DNA of 64,000 nucleotides from Pseudoduganella plicata (GCF_004421005.1 NZ_CP038026.1:2480001-2544000), one strand, 5' to 3'. Shown: positions 53,004 through 61,961, counted from the first letter of the stretch. The notes: a model not told the origin generated them from the sequence alone. Numbers and translations: made by a program.

Positions 53004-53729
53004 ATGGCTGGACACAGCAAATGGGCCAATATCAAGCATAAAAAGGCTGCAACGGACGCGAAACGCGGCAAGATCTGGACGCGCCTGATCAAGGAAATCA
53101 CCGTGGCCGCGCGCATGGGCGGCGGCGACATCAATGCCAATCCCCGGCTGCGCCTGGCGATGGACAAGGCGGCCGACGCCAATATGCCGAAAGACAATGT
53201 GCAACGCGCGATCACCCGCGGCACCGGCGGCGACGAAGGCACCAATTACGAAGAAGTCCGCTACGAAGGCTATGGCATAGGCGGCGCCGCGATCATCGTG
53301 GACTGCATGACGGACAACCGCGTGCGCACGGTGGCGGAAGTGCGCCATGCGTTTTCCAAGCACGGTGGCAATATGGGCACGGAAAACTCCGTCTCGTTCA
53401 TGTTCAAGCACTGCGGCCAGTTCCTGTTCGCGCCTGGCACCGACGAAGCGAAGCTGATGGAAGCGGCGCTGGAGGCGGGCGCCGAGGACATCGTGGCCGA
53501 CGACGAAGGCGGCTTCGAAGTGCTGTGCGCACCGAACGATTTCGCCAACGTCAAGGACGCGCTGGAGAAAGCCGGTTTCAAGGCCGAAGTGGCCGAGATC
53601 ATCATGAAGCCGGCAACGGAAACGGTTTTCACTGGCGAAGACGCGATCAGGATGCAGAAACTGCTGGACGCGCTGGAGAACCTGGACGATACCCAGGAGG
53701 TCTATACCAACGCCGTGATCGAAGAGTAA
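53004..53729 (+). CDS. yebC: YebC/PmpR (TACO1-family) protein
   Basis: 241 residues: [53 protein letters not shown] and [19 protein letters not shown] are the family signatures over the whole length. The family was named as a transcription regulator; recent work links it to ribosome function at proline-rich stretches. AAGGAAGAG precedes the ATG. It heads the housekeeping block that continues with purD. Confidence 0.95.
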   Translation: MAGHSKWANIKHKKAATDAKRGKIWTRLIKEITVAARMGGGDINANPRLRLAMDKAADANMPKDNVQRAITRGTGGDEGTNYEEVRYEGYGIGGAAIIVDCMTDNRVRTVAEVRHAFSKHGGNMGTENSVSFMFKHCGQFLFAPGTDEAKLMEAALEAGAEDIVADDEGGFEVLCAPNDFANVKDALEKAGFKAEVAEIIMKPATETVFTGEDAIRMQKLLDALENLDDTQEVYTNAVIEE

Positions 53730-53917
53730 GCGATCGCGCACGCATCCGACAGTTGTATGACACGGCGGCCCGCGGGCCGCTTTTTCCGCTCCTGGACCCG
53801 GCACACCCGGGTGCCGGGAAGCCTTTTCAACATGGCGTGCCTGCACTGGTTCGGCGCTGTGGCTGGCCATATTGAAGAAGCTTCCCCGAAATTCTCAAAC
53901 ATGAACGAACGGTCCCT

Positions 53918-55186
53918 ATGAAAATCCTGGTAGTCGGCTCCGGCGGCCGCGAGCACGCGCTGGCTTGGAAATTGGCGCAATCGGAACGAGTGCAGATGGT
54001 CTTCGTCGCCCCCGGCAACGGCGGCACCGCACGCGACCAGCGCCTGCAGAACGTGCCGATCTCCGATCTGCACGAGCTGGCGGACTTCGTCGTGCGCGAG
54101 CACGTCGCGTTCACCGTCGTCGGCCCGGAAGTGCCGCTGGCGGCCGGCATCGTCAACCTGTTCCGCGCGCGCGGGCTGAAGATCTTCGGACCGACGAAGG
54201 AAGCGGCGCAGCTGGAATCGTCGAAGGACTTCGCCAAGGCATTCATGAAGCGCCACGGCATTCCCACGGCCGAATACGAGACGTTCAGCGACGCGGCCGG
54301 GGCACATGCCTATATCGACGCCAAGGGCGCGCCCATCGTCATCAAGGCCGACGGCCTGGCCGCCGGCAAGGGTGTCGTTGTCGCGCTGACCCTGGAAGAG
54401 GCGCACGGCGCCGTCGACCACATGCTGTCCGATAACGCCTTCGGCGACGCGGGCGCGCGCATCGTCATCGAAGAATTTCTGGCCGGCGAGGAAGCGTCGT
54501 TCATCGTCATGTGCGACGGCAGGAACGTGCTGCCGCTGGCAACGAGCCAGGATCATAAGCGCCTGCTGGACGGCGACCAGGGCCCGAACACGGGCGGCAT
54601 GGGCGCTTATTCGCCGGCCGCGATCGTGACGCCGGCGATGCATGCGCGCGTGATGCGCGAGATTATCAATCCCACCATCCAGGGCATGGCCAAGGACGGC
54701 ATTCCGTTCTCCGGCTTCCTGTACGCGGGCCTGATGATCGACGCGGCCGGCAATCCAAAGACGCTGGAATTCAACTGCCGCATGGGCGACCCGGAAACGC
54801 AGCCGATCATGGCGCGCCTGAAGACGGACCTCGTGGGCGTGATGGAGCACGCCGTCAACGGCACGCTGGACTCCGTCGGCCTGGAATGGGACCGCCGCAC
54901 CGCCGTCGGCGTCGTGCTGGCCGCTGCCGGCTACCCGGACAATCTCGTCAAGGGCGCCGCCATCGACGGCATCCCGGCCGAGACGCCGGAGTCGGTGACG
55001 TTCCATGCGGGCACCACGGACGTGGACGGCCAGCTGGTGACGAGCGGCGGCCGCGTGCTGTGCGTCGTGGGCCTGGGCGACTCCGTCAAGATGGCGCAGA
55101 AGCAGGCATACGAGAGTGTCGAGAAGATCCATTTCGATGGCGTGCAGTACCGCCGCGATATCGGCTGGCGCGGGCTCAAACACTGA
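53918..55186 (+). CDS. purD: Phosphoribosylamine-glycine ligase
   Basis: 422 residues. An ATP-grasp enzyme with MKILVVGSGGREHALAWKL, FGPTKEAAQLESSKDFAKAF, VIKADGLAAGKGVVVA, TGGMGAYSPA and EFNCRMGDPETQPIM. It joins phosphoribosylamine and glycine to GAR in purine synthesis, using ATP. A tail of clean palindrome (55198-55228) follows the stop, and then hemF. Confidence 0.97.
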   Translation: MKILVVGSGGREHALAWKLAQSERVQMVFVAPGNGGTARDQRLQNVPISDLHELADFVVREHVAFTVVGPEVPLAAGIVNLFRARGLKIFGPTKEAAQLESSKDFAKAFMKRHGIPTAEYETFSDAAGAHAYIDAKGAPIVIKADGLAAGKGVVVALTLEEAHGAVDHMLSDNAFGDAGARIVIEEFLAGEEASFIVMCDGRNVLPLATSQDHKRLLDGDQGPNTGGMGAYSPAAIVTPAMHARVMREIINPTIQGMAKDGIPFSGFLYAGLMIDAAGNPKTLEFNCRMGDPETQPIMARLKTDLVGVMEHAVNGTLDSVGLEWDRRTAVGVVLAAAGYPDNLVKGAAIDGIPAETPESVTFHAGTTDVDGQLVTSGGRVLCVVGLGDSVKMAQKQAYESVEKIHFDGVQYRRDIGWRGLKH

Positions 55187-55197
55187 TCACCGGAGGG

Positions 55198-55228
55198 CCG
55201 GGGTCAGACCCGTCGGGTCTGACCCCGG
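55198..55228. repeat. 31-bp perfect palindrome with GGGGTCAGACCC core (family member G)
   Basis: CCGGGGTCAGACCCG (55198-55212) and its exact complement (55214-55228) with a one-base centre. It lies 12 bases behind the purD stop. Its core overlaps in sequence with the ACAGACCC part of member D. Confidence 0.8.
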
Positions 55229-55255
55229 TACTTCTCCAGCACCTCAAGAACGCTT

Positions 55256-56167
55256 ATGTCCACACCCACCCCCGCCCTCGTCAAAGCCTACCTCCTCGAC
55301 CTGCAGGAGCGCATCGTCGCCGCCCTCGAAGCGGCGGACGGCAACGCATTCCTGCGCGACGCCTGGGAACGCCCGGAAGGCGGCGGCGGCATCTCGCGCC
55401 TGATCGAAGAAGGCGCCGTGATCGAACGGGGCGGCTGCAACTTCTCGCACGTAACGGGCGCCCAGCTGCCGGCATCGGCCGCGGCGCACCGCCCCGGCAT
55501 CGGCGGGCGGGCGTGGGAAGCGATGGGCGTGTCGCTGGTGCTGCACCCCCGTAATCCGTACGTGCCCACGGTGCACATGAACGTGCGCTTCTTCAGCACC
55601 AGCACGGAAGACGGCACGCCCGTATGGTGGTTCGGCGGCGGCATGGACCTGACGCCCTACTACGGCAACGCGGACGACGCGCGCCACTTCCACCGCACGT
55701 GCCGCGATGCGCTGGCGCCGTTCGGCACCGACCTGCACGCGCGCTTCAAGAAGTGGTGCGACGAATACTTCTATCTGAAGCACCGCAGGGAAGCGCGCGG
55801 CGTGGGCGGCATCTTCTTCGACGATTTCAATGCGCTGCCGTTCGACGACAGCTTCGCCATGATGAAGAACGTCGGCGATGCGTTCCTGGCCGCTTACCTG
55901 CCGATCCTGCAGGCCCGCAAGGACACGCCGTACGGCGAACGGCAGCGCGATTTCCAGGCTTACCGGCGCGGCCGCTATGTCGAGTTCAACCTCGTATTCG
56001 ACCGCGGCACGCTGTTCGGCCTGCAGTCGGGCGGGCGCACCGAAGCGATCCTGATGTCGATGCCGCCGGTCGTCAAATGGCGCTACGACTGGCATCCGGC
56101 GGACGGCACGCCGGAGGCCGCGCTGTACACGGACTTCCTGCCGCACCGCGACTGGCTCGCTTCATGA
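55256..56167 (+). CDS. hemF: Oxygen-dependent coproporphyrinogen III oxidase
   Basis: 303 residues. Signatures: [59 protein letters not shown] and [20 protein letters not shown]. It oxidatively decarboxylates coproporphyrinogen III to protoporphyrinogen IX in aerobic heme synthesis. The stop overlaps the start of nadD (ATGA). Confidence 0.97.
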   Translation: MSTPTPALVKAYLLDLQERIVAALEAADGNAFLRDAWERPEGGGGISRLIEEGAVIERGGCNFSHVTGAQLPASAAAHRPGIGGRAWEAMGVSLVLHPRNPYVPTVHMNVRFFSTSTEDGTPVWWFGGGMDLTPYYGNADDARHFHRTCRDALAPFGTDLHARFKKWCDEYFYLKHRREARGVGGIFFDDFNALPFDDSFAMMKNVGDAFLAAYLPILQARKDTPYGERQRDFQAYRRGRYVEFNLVFDRGTLFGLQSGGRTEAILMSMPPVVKWRYDWHPADGTPEAALYTDFLPHRDWLAS

Positions 56168-56816
56168 CGGGTTGCATCGCCCTGCTGGGCGGCAGCTTCG
56201 ACCCGGTGCACAACGGCCATGTGGCGCTGGGCCGCCGCTTCGTCGAACTGCTGGGGCGCAGGAGCTGCGCGTGATTCCCACGGTGCCGTGGCAGAAGGCG
56301 GGGCTCGTCGCGACGCCGGAGCAGCGCGCGGACATGGCGGCACTGGCCTTTGCCGGCCTGCCCTGCCGCGTCGTGATCGACCGCCAGGAACTCGAGCGGG
56401 GCAAGGCGACTTATACGGTCGAGACGCTGCGGGCATTGCGCGCCGCGCTCGGTACTGACGTGGCGCTGTGCTTCCTGATGGGCGCCGACCAGTTGCAGCG
56501 GCTGGACACGTGGCATGCATGGCGCGAACTTTTTTCCCTGGCACATCTGTGTGTGGCGGCCCGTCCGGGCTTCGCACTCGATGGACCGGATATTCCACCC
56601 GAGGTGGCCAACGAATTCAAGGCGCGGCTGTGCGCGCCGGAACAACTGACCTCACAGCCGGCCGGACGCACCTGCGTGGCATCCGACCTGGCCGTGGACG
56701 TCTCGTCGACCCGCATCCGCGCTGCGCTGCAGAGCGGCAGTAAGGCAAACTCGCTGATTCCGCGGGTAGTGCTAGACTATATCGAACAACATCATCTCTA
56801 TAAGAAGCAAGACTGA
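56164..56816 (+). pseudogene. nadD: Nicotinate-nucleotide adenylyltransferase, apparent frameshift
   Basis: From ATG 56164 (overlapping the hemF stop) the frame reads [20 protein letters not shown], the nucleotidyltransferase start, and reaches FVELLG. It then breaks at a four-G run (56253-56256) and stops at 56274. One more G would give LLGAQELRVIPTVPWQKAG and an intact protein to YIEQHHLYKKQD at 56816, with FLMGADQLQRLDTW and SSTRIRAAL (ISSTxIR-like motif). The enzyme makes deamido-NAD and is normally essential, so a base-calling error is likely, but the frame as given is broken. Confidence 0.88.
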
Positions 56817-57539
56817 ATGGACATCAAAAAACTGCAAACCCTCGTCGTGGACGCCCTGGAAGACGTGAAGGGCCAGGACATCGTCGTGTTCGACACGACC
56901 GGCCTCACCAGCCTGTTCGACCGCATCGCCATCGCATCCGGTACGTCGAACCGCCAGACGCGCGCACTGGCGGCCTCGGTCCGTGACAAGGTCAAGGAAG
57001 CCGGCGGCGACGTGATCGGCGTCGAAGGCGAAGACACCGGCGAATGGGTCCTCGTCGACCTGGGCGACATGATCGTCCACATCATGCAGGCGCCGATCCG
57101 CGCCTACTACCGCCTGGAAGAAATCTGGGGCGAGAAGCCCGTCAAGCTGGGCGCCGCCAAGCGCAAGGCGACGGCCGAAGGCAAGGCCGCCGAGGCGGCT
57201 GAGGCTGCGCCGAAGAAGAAGTCCGGCCACCTGGCCGCGACCAAAACGGAAAAAGCCGCAGAACCGGTCGTCGAGAAAAAGGCCGCTCCGGCGCGCAAGC
57301 CCGGCACCGTGAAGGCGGCTGCCGCCGCCGGCGCCGTGGCGAAGAAGGCCGCCGCGAAGAAGGCCGCACCGAAGATCGAGGCGCCGGAAGGCAAGAAGGT
57401 CAAGGTCGCCGCGACCAAGTCCGCCACGGCATCGGCCAAGGCCGCCAAGGAAGCGAAGGCGAAGGATGCCGCCAAGGGCATCGCCGCGCCGACCAAGACC
57501 GTCATCAAGCGCATCAAGAAGCCGGCCGCGGAAGAGTAA
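56817..57539 (+). CDS. rsfS: Ribosomal silencing factor with long basic tail
   Basis: 240 residues. Residues 1-105 are the RsfS (YbeB) domain: LVVDALEDVKGQDIVVFDTT, FDRIAIASGTSNRQTRALA, GEDTGEWVLVDLGDMIVHIM and YYRLEEIWGEKP. It binds ribosomal protein uL14 and blocks subunit joining under starvation. About 130 more residues of Lys/Ala/Pro (AKKAAAKKAAP-type) follow; most RsfS proteins end near residue 110-120. The tail resembles histone H1-like nucleic-acid-binding tails. It is downstream of nadD, as in most Proteobacteria. Confidence 0.94.
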   Translation: MDIKKLQTLVVDALEDVKGQDIVVFDTTGLTSLFDRIAIASGTSNRQTRALAASVRDKVKEAGGDVIGVEGEDTGEWVLVDLGDMIVHIMQAPIRAYYRLEEIWGEKPVKLGAAKRKATAEGKAAEAAEAAPKKKSGHLAATKTEKAAEPVVEKKAAPARKPGTVKAAAAAGAVAKKAAAKKAAPKIEAPEGKKVKVAATKSATASAKAAKEAKAKDAAKGIAAPTKTVIKRIKKPAAEE

Positions 57540-57545
57540 TTCCGT

Positions 57546-58016
57546 ATGCAGCTGATCATCGCTGCCGTCGGCCATAAAATGCCGGCTTGGATCGAAACCG
57601 GTTTTGCCGAGTACGTCAAGCGGATGCCGCCGGAGCTGCGCATCGTGCTCAAGGAGATCAAGCCCGTCGAACGCTCCGGCAGCAAGACCGCCGCGACGGC
57701 GATGGCGCTGGAGCGCGAGCGCATCGAGGCGGCCCTGCCGAAATCGGTGCGCATCATCGCCCTCGACGAGCGCGGCAAGGACCTGACCAGCGTCGGGCTG
57801 TCGCAGCAGCTGGAGCTGTGGCAGCAGGACGGCCGCGACACCGCCTTCCTGATCGGCGGCGCGGACGGACTCGACCCGGGCCTGAAGGCGAAAGCCGAAG
57901 GGCTCATCCGCATCTCCAGCATGACGCTGCCACACGGCGTCGTGCGCGTGATGCTGGCCGAGCAGCTCTACCGGGCCTGGACGATCACGCAGAACCACCC
58001 CTACCACCGCGTATAA
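57546..58016 (+). CDS. rlmH: 23S rRNA (pseudouridine1915-N3)-methyltransferase
   Basis: 156 residues of the SPOUT fold: [43 protein letters not shown] (SAM loop) and the C-terminal [20 protein letters not shown]. It methylates pseudouridine 1915 in helix 69 of 23S rRNA, after subunit joining. Six bases separate it from rsfS. Confidence 0.96.
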   Translation: MQLIIAAVGHKMPAWIETGFAEYVKRMPPELRIVLKEIKPVERSGSKTAATAMALERERIEAALPKSVRIIALDERGKDLTSVGLSQQLELWQQDGRDTAFLIGGADGLDPGLKAKAEGLIRISSMTLPHGVVRVMLAEQLYRAWTITQNHPYHRV

Positions 58017-58019
58017 AAA

Positions 58020-58110
58020 AAACCGGTGACAGGCTCCGATTTCCGAAAACCGGTGACAGGCTCCGATTTTCGGGCAAGAACGCCCGAAAATCGGAGCCTG
58101 TCACCGGTTT
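58020..58110. repeat. 29-bp perfect palindrome with tandem half-copy (family member H)
   Basis: Arms 58047-58075 and 58082-58110 are perfectly complementary over 29 bases with a six-base loop (AAGAAC). Directly upstream (from about 58020) is a second forward copy of its AAACCGGTGACAGGCTCCGA segment, without a right-hand partner. It begins four bases after the rlmH stop. The 18-base AAACCGGTGACAGGCTCC is identical to member C at 9859, about 48 kb away. Confidence 0.88.
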
Positions 58111-58198
58111 ACGTTCCGGGTTACGCCCGTGCTTCTGTCACAGTTGCTGCATAGCTGGTATCGTTTCACTATCGAGCAATTACTAAACAATAACAACG

Positions 58199-58819
58199 AT
58201 GAAACCGGTCGAACGAAAAATCTACCTTGCTTCCAAGAGCCCGCGGCGGCGCGAGCTGCTGCGCCAGATCGGCGTCGAGTTCGAGCTGCTGCTGCTGCGC
58301 AGTGACGGGCCACGCGGTGCGGACGTTACCGAAGACGTCGCCGCGGACGAACCCGCACAGAACTACGTCACGCGCGTGGCCAACGAAAAGGCCGATTTTG
58401 CCTTCGAGCTGGTACGGCGGCGCCACCTGAAGCCGCGTCCGATCCTGTCGGCCGACACCACCGTGGCCGTGGACGGCGCGATCCTCGGCAAGCCGGCGGG
58501 CAAGGAGGAAGCCGAGGAAATGCTGAACCGGCTGTCCGGCCGCGTGCACCAGGTACTCACCTCCGTTGCGGTGCGCACTTTTGACTTCAATGGCTGCGTG
58601 ACGCAGGTGTCGGACGTACGCTTCGCCAAGCTGACGCCGGCCGCAATTCAGGCTTACTGCGCCACGTCGGAACCGTACGACAAGGCCGGCGGCTACGGCA
58701 TCCAGGGCCTCGCCTCGATGTTCATCGAGCATATCGAAGGCAGCCATTCGGGCATCATGGGCCTGCCGCTGTTCGAAACGGCCGACCTGCTGCGCCAGGC
58801 GGGCCTGAAGCTGCCATGA
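58199..58819 (+). CDS. maf: Maf family nucleotide pyrophosphatase
   Basis: 206 residues. Signatures: IYLASKSPRRRELLRQIG (phosphate site), ILSADTTVAVDGAILGKP (catalytic Asp), LSGRVHQVLTSVAV and DKAGGYGIQGLASMFIEHI. Maf proteins of the YhdE type hydrolyse dTTP, UTP and modified nucleotides to monophosphates and limit misincorporation. The stop overlaps the start of rng (ATGA), so the two are coupled. Confidence 0.93.
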   Translation: MKPVERKIYLASKSPRRRELLRQIGVEFELLLLRSDGPRGADVTEDVAADEPAQNYVTRVANEKADFAFELVRRRHLKPRPILSADTTVAVDGAILGKPAGKEEAEEMLNRLSGRVHQVLTSVAVRTFDFNGCVTQVSDVRFAKLTPAAIQAYCATSEPYDKAGGYGIQGLASMFIEHIEGSHSGIMGLPLFETADLLRQAGLKLP

Positions 58820-60279
58820 ACGAAGACATCCTCATCAACATCACTCCGCAGGAGACGCGCGTCGCGCTCGTGCTGCAGGGCGCCGTGCAGGAACTGCACA
58901 TCGAGCGCACCCTGACGCGCGGGCTGGCCGGCAACGTCTACTCCGGCAAGGTGGTGCGGGTGCTGCCGGGCATGCAGTCGGCATTCATCGACATCGGCCT
59001 GGAACGCGCCGCGTTCCTGCACGTGGCCGACATCTGGGAAGCACGCCCGCACGATGGCCAGGCCGCCGTGCCGACACCCATCGAAAAGCTGCTGTTCGAC
59101 GGCCAGGTGCTGACGGTGCAGGTGATCAAGGACCCGATCGGTACGAAGGGCGCGCGCCTGTCCACGCAGATCTCCATCGCGGGGCGCATGCTGGTCTACC
59201 TGCCGCAGGATTCGCACATCGGCATCTCGCAGAAGATCGAGAAGGAAGCGGAGCGCGAAGCGCTGCGCACGCGCATGCAAAGCCTGCTGCCGAAGGAAGA
59301 AAAAGGCGGCTACATCGTGCGGACGCAGGCCGAGGATGCCAGCGATCCGGATTTGCAGGCCGACATCGAATACCTGCGCAAGACATGGGCCGCCATCACG
59401 CATGGCGCCCGCACGCGCCCTCCTACCAGCCTGCTGCACCAGGACTTGAGTCTGGCGCAGCGCGTGCTGCGCGACTTCGTGCACGACGAGACGGCAACGA
59501 TCCAGGTCGACTCGCGCGAAAACTTCCTGGGCCTGCGCGAATTCGGCAAGATCTACACGCCCAGCGTACTGCCACGGCTGCAGCACTATACGGGCGAGCG
59601 TCCGCTGTTCGACCTGTACGGCGTGGAGGAGGAAATCCAGCGCGCGCTGGGCCGGCGCGTGGATCTGAAATCGGGCGGCTACCTGATCGTCGACCAGACG
59701 GAAGCGATGACGACCATCGACGTCAACACGGGCGGCTACGTGGGCGGACGCAATTTCGCCGACACGATCTTCAAGACCAACCTGGAAGCAGCGCACGCGA
59801 TCGCCCGCCAGCTGCGCCTGCGCAACCTGGGCGGCATCATCATCCTGGACTTCATCGACATGGAAAACGCCGAGCACCGCAACAACGTGCTGGCGGAACT
59901 GAAGAAAGCGCTGGCGCGCGACCGGACCAAGGTGTCGGTCAGCGGCTTCTCGGCCCTCGGTCTCGTCGAAATGACCCGCAAGCGCACGCGCGAATCGCTG
60001 GCGCACATCCTGTGCGAACCCTGCCCTGCCTGCAGCGGCAAGGGTCAAGTCAAGACATCCCGCACGATCTGCTACGAGATCCTGCGCGAACTGCTGCGCG
60101 AAGCCAAGCAGTTCAACCCACGCGAGTTCCGCATCCTCGCCTCGCAGGAAGTGGTGGACATGTTCCTGGAAGAGGAATCGCAGCACCTCGCCATGCTGGG
60201 CGACTTCATCGGCAAGAAGATTTCGCTGCAGGTGGAGAATGCCTATCATCAGGAGCAGTACGATGTGATCCTGATGTGA
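58816..60279 (+). CDS. rng: Ribonuclease G
   Basis: 487 residues. An S1 domain at about 35-125 (GNVYSGKVVRVLPGMQSAFIDIG) is followed by the RNase E/G catalytic domain with metal Asp residues in TTIDVNTGGYVG and IILDFIDMEN, and the Zn-link CPACSGKG. Its length fits RNase G and not the longer RNase E. It trims the 5' end of 16S rRNA and degrades some mRNAs. Confidence 0.96.
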   Translation: MNEDILINITPQETRVALVLQGAVQELHIERTLTRGLAGNVYSGKVVRVLPGMQSAFIDIGLERAAFLHVADIWEARPHDGQAAVPTPIEKLLFDGQVLTVQVIKDPIGTKGARLSTQISIAGRMLVYLPQDSHIGISQKIEKEAEREALRTRMQSLLPKEEKGGYIVRTQAEDASDPDLQADIEYLRKTWAAITHGARTRPPTSLLHQDLSLAQRVLRDFVHDETATIQVDSRENFLGLREFGKIYTPSVLPRLQHYTGERPLFDLYGVEEEIQRALGRRVDLKSGGYLIVDQTEAMTTIDVNTGGYVGGRNFADTIFKTNLEAAHAIARQLRLRNLGGIIILDFIDMENAEHRNNVLAELKKALARDRTKVSVSGFSALGLVEMTRKRTRESLAHILCEPCPACSGKGQVKTSRTICYEILRELLREAKQFNPREFRILASQEVVDMFLEEESQHLAMLGDFIGKKISLQVENAYHQEQYDVILM

Positions 60280-60289
60280 CACAACCTCG

Positions 60290-60310
60290 GGACAGGCAGC
60301 ACGCCTGTCC
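60290..60310. repeat. Short palindrome GGACAGGC/GCCTGTCC (family member I)
   Basis: Eight-base perfect arms with a five-base loop, 10 bases past the rng stop. It shows the same GACAGG core and the same post-stop position as the other members. Confidence 0.6.
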
Positions 60311-60379
60311 GCGTCACTTCATGCGCTTGCGGCACCGCTCCTCGGCGGTGGGAACTCCCGCGGGCCGCAAGCGCGGGCG

Positions 60380-60913
60380 TTACACCTTGCGGCGGCGGGC
60401 GGCAACGCCCAGCAGCGCCAGGCCGCCCAGCATCATGCCGTAGGTTGCCGGTTCAGGAACCGGGGTGACCGCCACGCCGGCCGAATAGGCGCCGGCCGCT
60501 TGCGACAGCACTTTGCCTTCCACTTGCAGGTAGTAGCCGCTGCCCGACAGGGCACCGGTCGTCAGGCGCCACTGGTCAGTCGCGCCCGTTTCCAGCTGCG
60601 TGCCAGCGGTGACGAGGGTGCCGTCGGCGTTGAACAGCGAGAAGCCCGTGATGTCCAGGCCGTTCTTTGGATTGCCGCTGTACGAGAACAGGTCCGCCAC
60701 GATCGAGCTGCCGCTCGCTACGCTGAAGCTGTACTGGTCGGCAAACGTATCGTCGCGGTGGTTGCCCGTGATCAGGCGACCGAAGAAGCCGGCGTTGTCC
60801 GTCAGTTCGATCGGGGCGACCGGGTTGCTGATGTCTTCTGCCAGCACGGCCTGGCTGGCCAGTGCGGCGCAGGCGAAGGCCACTGCGGATGCAAATTTCT
60901 TGGTTTTGATCAT
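60380..60913 (-). CDS. FxDxF-type PEP-CTERM sorted protein
   Basis: 177 residues. Signal peptide MIKTKKFASAVAFACAALASQAVLA, a beta-rich body with the FxDxF motif (TFADQYSF) and ASGSSIVADLFSYSGNPKN, and a complete PEP-CTERM tail: VPEPATYGMMLGGLALLGVAARRRKV. The exosortase EpsH/XrtA-type system cuts such tails and anchors or releases the protein at the cell surface, often with exopolysaccharide. AGGAG lies seven bases ahead of the ATG. A decayed relative is at 62.1 kb. Confidence 0.9.
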   Translation of the reverse strand: MIKTKKFASAVAFACAALASQAVLAEDISNPVAPIELTDNAGFFGRLITGNHRDDTFADQYSFSVASGSSIVADLFSYSGNPKNGLDITGFSLFNADGTLVTAGTQLETGATDQWRLTTGALSGSGYYLQVEGKVLSQAAGAYSAGVAVTPVPEPATYGMMLGGLALLGVAARRRKV

Positions 60914-61268
60914 GCGTTGCTCCTAGTCAAATTACGACACATTACGGTTGAGGCCGCTGAGGAGCCGTCAAGGTAGCGCAGATATCCATTGCAAAAAATG
61001 TTGCATTACACGCGCTTACAAGTTGCTAATTTGAAAATGTTAAATTTTCCGCAAAGGCAATGCTGATAAACGCAATAAAATCACCGGACTACCTTTTGGG
61101 AACATATTATTATTTTTTCTGTAAGACGATTCTTACACGACTGCGCGACTTTTTTACACGTCGTCGCGGCGCCGCACTAAGCCCGATATAAGGATACGCG
61201 CTTGACGCATGATCGTAACGACGATCTATAGTTACGAATGGTTACTTTTGAGCATCTGTCACGCCCAT
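60914..61268. other. AT-rich gene-free stretch
   Basis: Clearly more AT-rich than the rest of the window (runs such as ATTATTATTTTTTCTG and TTTGAAAATGTTAAATTTT). It must contain the promoter of the PEP-CTERM gene. I see no coding frame and no clear structured RNA. The contrast in composition suggests a regulatory region or acquired DNA. Confidence 0.5.
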
Positions 61269-61269
61269 G

Positions 61270-61305
61270 AAAAAAGCACATGTCCCTCACGGGTGCATGT
61301 GCTTT
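61270..61305 (-). terminator. Terminator of the OM beta-barrel gene
   Basis: AAAGCACATG (61273-61282) pairs with CATGTGCTTT (61296-61305). Six As on the plus strand give a T run for the minus-strand transcript. It lies 39 bases past the stop at 61344. Confidence 0.85.
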
Positions 61306-61343
61306 CAGTCGACACGGCGCCGGGGCGCCGGGTACGTCGTTCC

Positions 61344-61856
61344 TTAGAACTTCCAGACCAGAGCGGCGCTCAGGTTCGTCGCGTCGCTGGCAGGCTTCTG
61401 CACTTCGACACGGCCGGACAGCTGGTTGCTGAACGAGTAGTTCAGGCCCAGGCCGAACAGGGCGCGGTCGACGTCGTCAGACCCGACGGAACCATAACCG
61501 TCAGCGGAAATCTTGACTTTGACTTGGTTGTAGCCCAGACGAGCGTACACGTCGGTTTGTGGGTTCAGCGGCAGGAAGCCCAGCACCGACACGTGCGTTT
61601 GCTTGAGTTTCGCGTTTCCGTCGAAACCCGCAACGCTGCCGCTCCACTTGCCCAGCTGGCGGTAGCCAACTTCCACGGCGAAGTTCTGGTTGATGCCGTA
61701 GCCCAGGAAGGCGCCAACGCTGGCCTTGTTGCCGTCCAGGTCGTCGATGTCGGTCACGCCCAGGTCCACACCGCCGTAGAAGGCGACAGGAGCAGCAGCG
61801 AACGAGGAGGAGGCAACCAGTGCCAGTGCTGCGGCAGCAGCGATTTTCTTCAACAT
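61344..61856 (-). CDS. Small outer-membrane beta-barrel protein (OmpA/OmpW-like)
   Basis: 170 residues from MLKKIAAAAALALVASSSFA, a clear signal peptide; an upstream in-frame ATG would spoil it. The mature part has eight amphipathic strands (AFYGGVDLGVTDI, NFAVEVGYRQLGKW, DVYARLGYNQVKVKI, ALFGLGLNYSFS) and ends in Phe (LSAALVWKF), the outer-membrane assembly signal. It fits the eight-strand barrel family. A strong promoter lies about 75 bases upstream. Confidence 0.88.
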   Translation of the reverse strand: MLKKIAAAAALALVASSSFAAAPVAFYGGVDLGVTDIDDLDGNKASVGAFLGYGINQNFAVEVGYRQLGKWSGSVAGFDGNAKLKQTHVSVLGFLPLNPQTDVYARLGYNQVKVKISADGYGSVGSDDVDRALFGLGLNYSFSNQLSGRVEVQKPASDATNLSAALVWKF

Positions 61857-61931
61857 AATATTTCCGATCAGTGGTATCAAATTTTTCTTATCGCAACCGA
61901 ATAAAGCATTTACCCAAGTTGCTGATCGGCA

Positions 61932-61961
61932 ATTATACTAGACAATATGACGTTGGTGCAA
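61932..61961 (-). promoter_or_regulatory. Sigma-70 promoter of the OM beta-barrel gene
   Basis: On the minus strand: TTGCAC (61961-61956), an 18-base spacer and perfect TATAAT (61937-61932). This leaves a leader of about 70 bases before ATG 61856. Confidence 0.75.

Noticed and set aside
58020..58110. CRISPR-like direct repeats
   Set aside because: Only two forward copies with about 26-base spacing, and one is half of a perfect palindrome. No array and no cas genes. It fits a REP-like element better.
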